Positions 5,337 through 5,972 of a stretch of 5,972 bases of DNA are shown here, one piece after another. Location: contig CAIXSE010000560.1 of assembly GCA_903921965.1 (NCBI GenBank), positions 1-5,972 of the forward strand, read 5' to 3'. Numbering within the stretch: the stretch's first letter is position 1; every line of letters starts with the position of its first letter. Source of the DNA: an uncultured Thermoleophilia bacterium (GTDB taxonomy: Bacteria; Actinomycetota; Thermoleophilia; UBA2241). The translations under genes and the position numbers were made by a program. The notes under the pieces were generated by a model, which worked only from the letters and a program-made list of their open reading frames with translations, was not told the DNA's origin and did not search any database.

Positions 5337-5357
5337 TGTCGCCACGCCCGCCCGGCG

Positions 5358-5972
5358 TCAGCCGCGCCGTCCCACGGCGCGGGCGTGCACGGCGCGCAGC
5401 GCGGCGACGTCGACGAAGGCCGCGCCGCCCAGGTCCCCGGCGAGCACGCGCACGGGCGCGCCGGGCTCGCCGAGGCCGTCCACCACGGCCGCCGCGCCGC
5501 CGAAGTCGTCGTGCGCGCTGAACTCGCTCACCGTGACGAGCGCCGGGACGCCCGCGGCCACCGCCGCGCGCAGGCCGATGCCCGAGTCCTCCAGCGCGAG
5601 ACAGGCCTCGGGCGGCAGCCGCAGCCGTTCGAGCGCCCGCAAGTAGGCCTCGGGCGCCGGCTTCTTCGCCGCCACCATGTCGCCGGTCACGACGACGTCG
5701 AACGCGGGCAGACCGGCGGCGCCCGGCGTGTGCCGCAGCAGCGCCTCGAGGTTCTCGGGCGACGTCGTCGTGACGATGGCGAGCCGCAGCCCCTCGGCGG
5801 CGGCGTCGCGGAGCAGCCGGCTCACCCCGGGCCTCAAGCCGACCCTTCCGGCGGCCACCGCGGCCGCGTAGCGCCGGTTCTTGTCCGCGTGCACCCGTGC
5901 GACGAAGTCGTCCCCGGAGGCGCCGGGGCCGGCCTCGGGCCGGTGCGTCCGCACGTAGTGGCGGATGCGCTC
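5358..5972 (-). CDS. CbbY-like HAD-superfamily phosphatase, 5' end missing
   Basis: The last 204 residues of a HAD subfamily IA hydrolase are visible; the gene runs off the right edge, so the catalytic DxDGT motif I and most of the cap domain are outside the window. Visible core motifs in order are LAIVTTTSPENLEALL (motif II Thr, about 5771-5763), GDMVAAKKPAPEAYLRALERL (motif III Lys, near 5663) and LEDSGIGLRAAVAAGVPA (motif IV, Glu-Asp with Ser, about 5594-5574). The end (VSEFSAHDDFGGAAAVVDGLGEPG) is characteristic of CbbY/PGMB-like proteins. At the edge the frame reads ERIRHYV, typical of this group, so the GTG at 5954 is not the start. Relatives remove phosphate from sugar phosphates; CbbY itself acts on xylulose-1,5-bisphosphate, but no RuBisCO gene is visible. 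It converges on the M20 gene with a 33-base gap. Confidence 0.85.
   Translation of the reverse strand, partial: ERIRHYVRTHRPEAGPGASGDDFVARVHADKNRRYAAAVAAGRVGLRPGVSRLLRDAAAEGLRLAIVTTTSPENLEALLRHTPGAAGLPAFDVVVTGDMVAAKKPAPEAYLRALERLRLPPEACLALEDSGIGLRAAVAAGVPALVTVSEFSAHDDFGGAAAVVDGLGEPGAPVRVLAGDLGGAAFVDVAALRAVHARAVGRRG

Noticed and set aside
3987..5345. Minus-strand ORF of 452 codons opposite the M20 gene
   Set aside because: The plus strand has all M20 motifs; the antisense product has none and is an Arg/Ala/His-rich shadow.
1..5972. CRISPR array, insertion sequence ends, or tandem repeats
   Set aside because: No spaced identical repeats, transposase-like protein or terminal inverted repeats with target duplication were found on reading both strands; short GGCCGG-type repeats reflect base composition.

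Overview
This is a very GC-rich window (roughly 70-75% G+C by eye). Codon third positions are almost all G or C, Shine-Dalgarno (SD) sites are strong and purine-rich, and one gene starts with GTG. That points to a high-GC bacterium, most likely an actinomycete-type lineage (Actinomycetota, possibly a deep-branching class). This is inference from composition and gene families; no taxonomic marker gene is present. There are no rRNAs, tRNAs, insertion sequences, phage genes or CRISPR arrays.

Layout. Bases 1-24 look like the last codons of an upstream gene. A class I SAM-dependent methyltransferase follows (65-841). A 363-base gap (842-1204) holds no intact gene, but has a minus-strand reading frame with coding-like composition and a structured leader for the next gene. 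An SRPBCC/polyketide-cyclase-like protein (1205-1684) and a YCII-domain protein (1838-2146) follow, separated by a strong hairpin. The next gap (2147-2496) contains what looks like an internally deleted extended short-chain dehydrogenase: its N-terminal nucleotide-binding motif is joined in frame to its C-terminal tail. The right half holds an exported C69-family dipeptidase (2497-3984), two tandem perfect hairpins, a cytoplasmic M20-type hydantoinase/carbamoylase-family amidohydrolase with a GTG start (4077-5324), and a convergent, edge-truncated CbbY-like HAD phosphatase (5358-5972, minus).

How they fit together. Five of the six clear genes lie on the plus strand, but gaps of 92-363 bases and intervening hairpins argue against one tight operon. 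The clearest functional pairing is the C69 dipeptidase with the M20 amidohydrolase. One would release amino acids from peptides outside the membrane, and the other would hydrolyse an amide, carbamoyl or ureido compound inside the cell, which suggests nitrogen or amino-acid scavenging (inference). The methyltransferase, SRPBCC and YCII genes have no evident shared pathway. I did not find an obvious new multi-gene system. The most interesting signals are the collapsed dehydrogenase remnant, the possible decayed gene at 842-1105, the His-to-Gln change in a normally conserved motif of the M20 enzyme, and the tandem hairpins in front of it.
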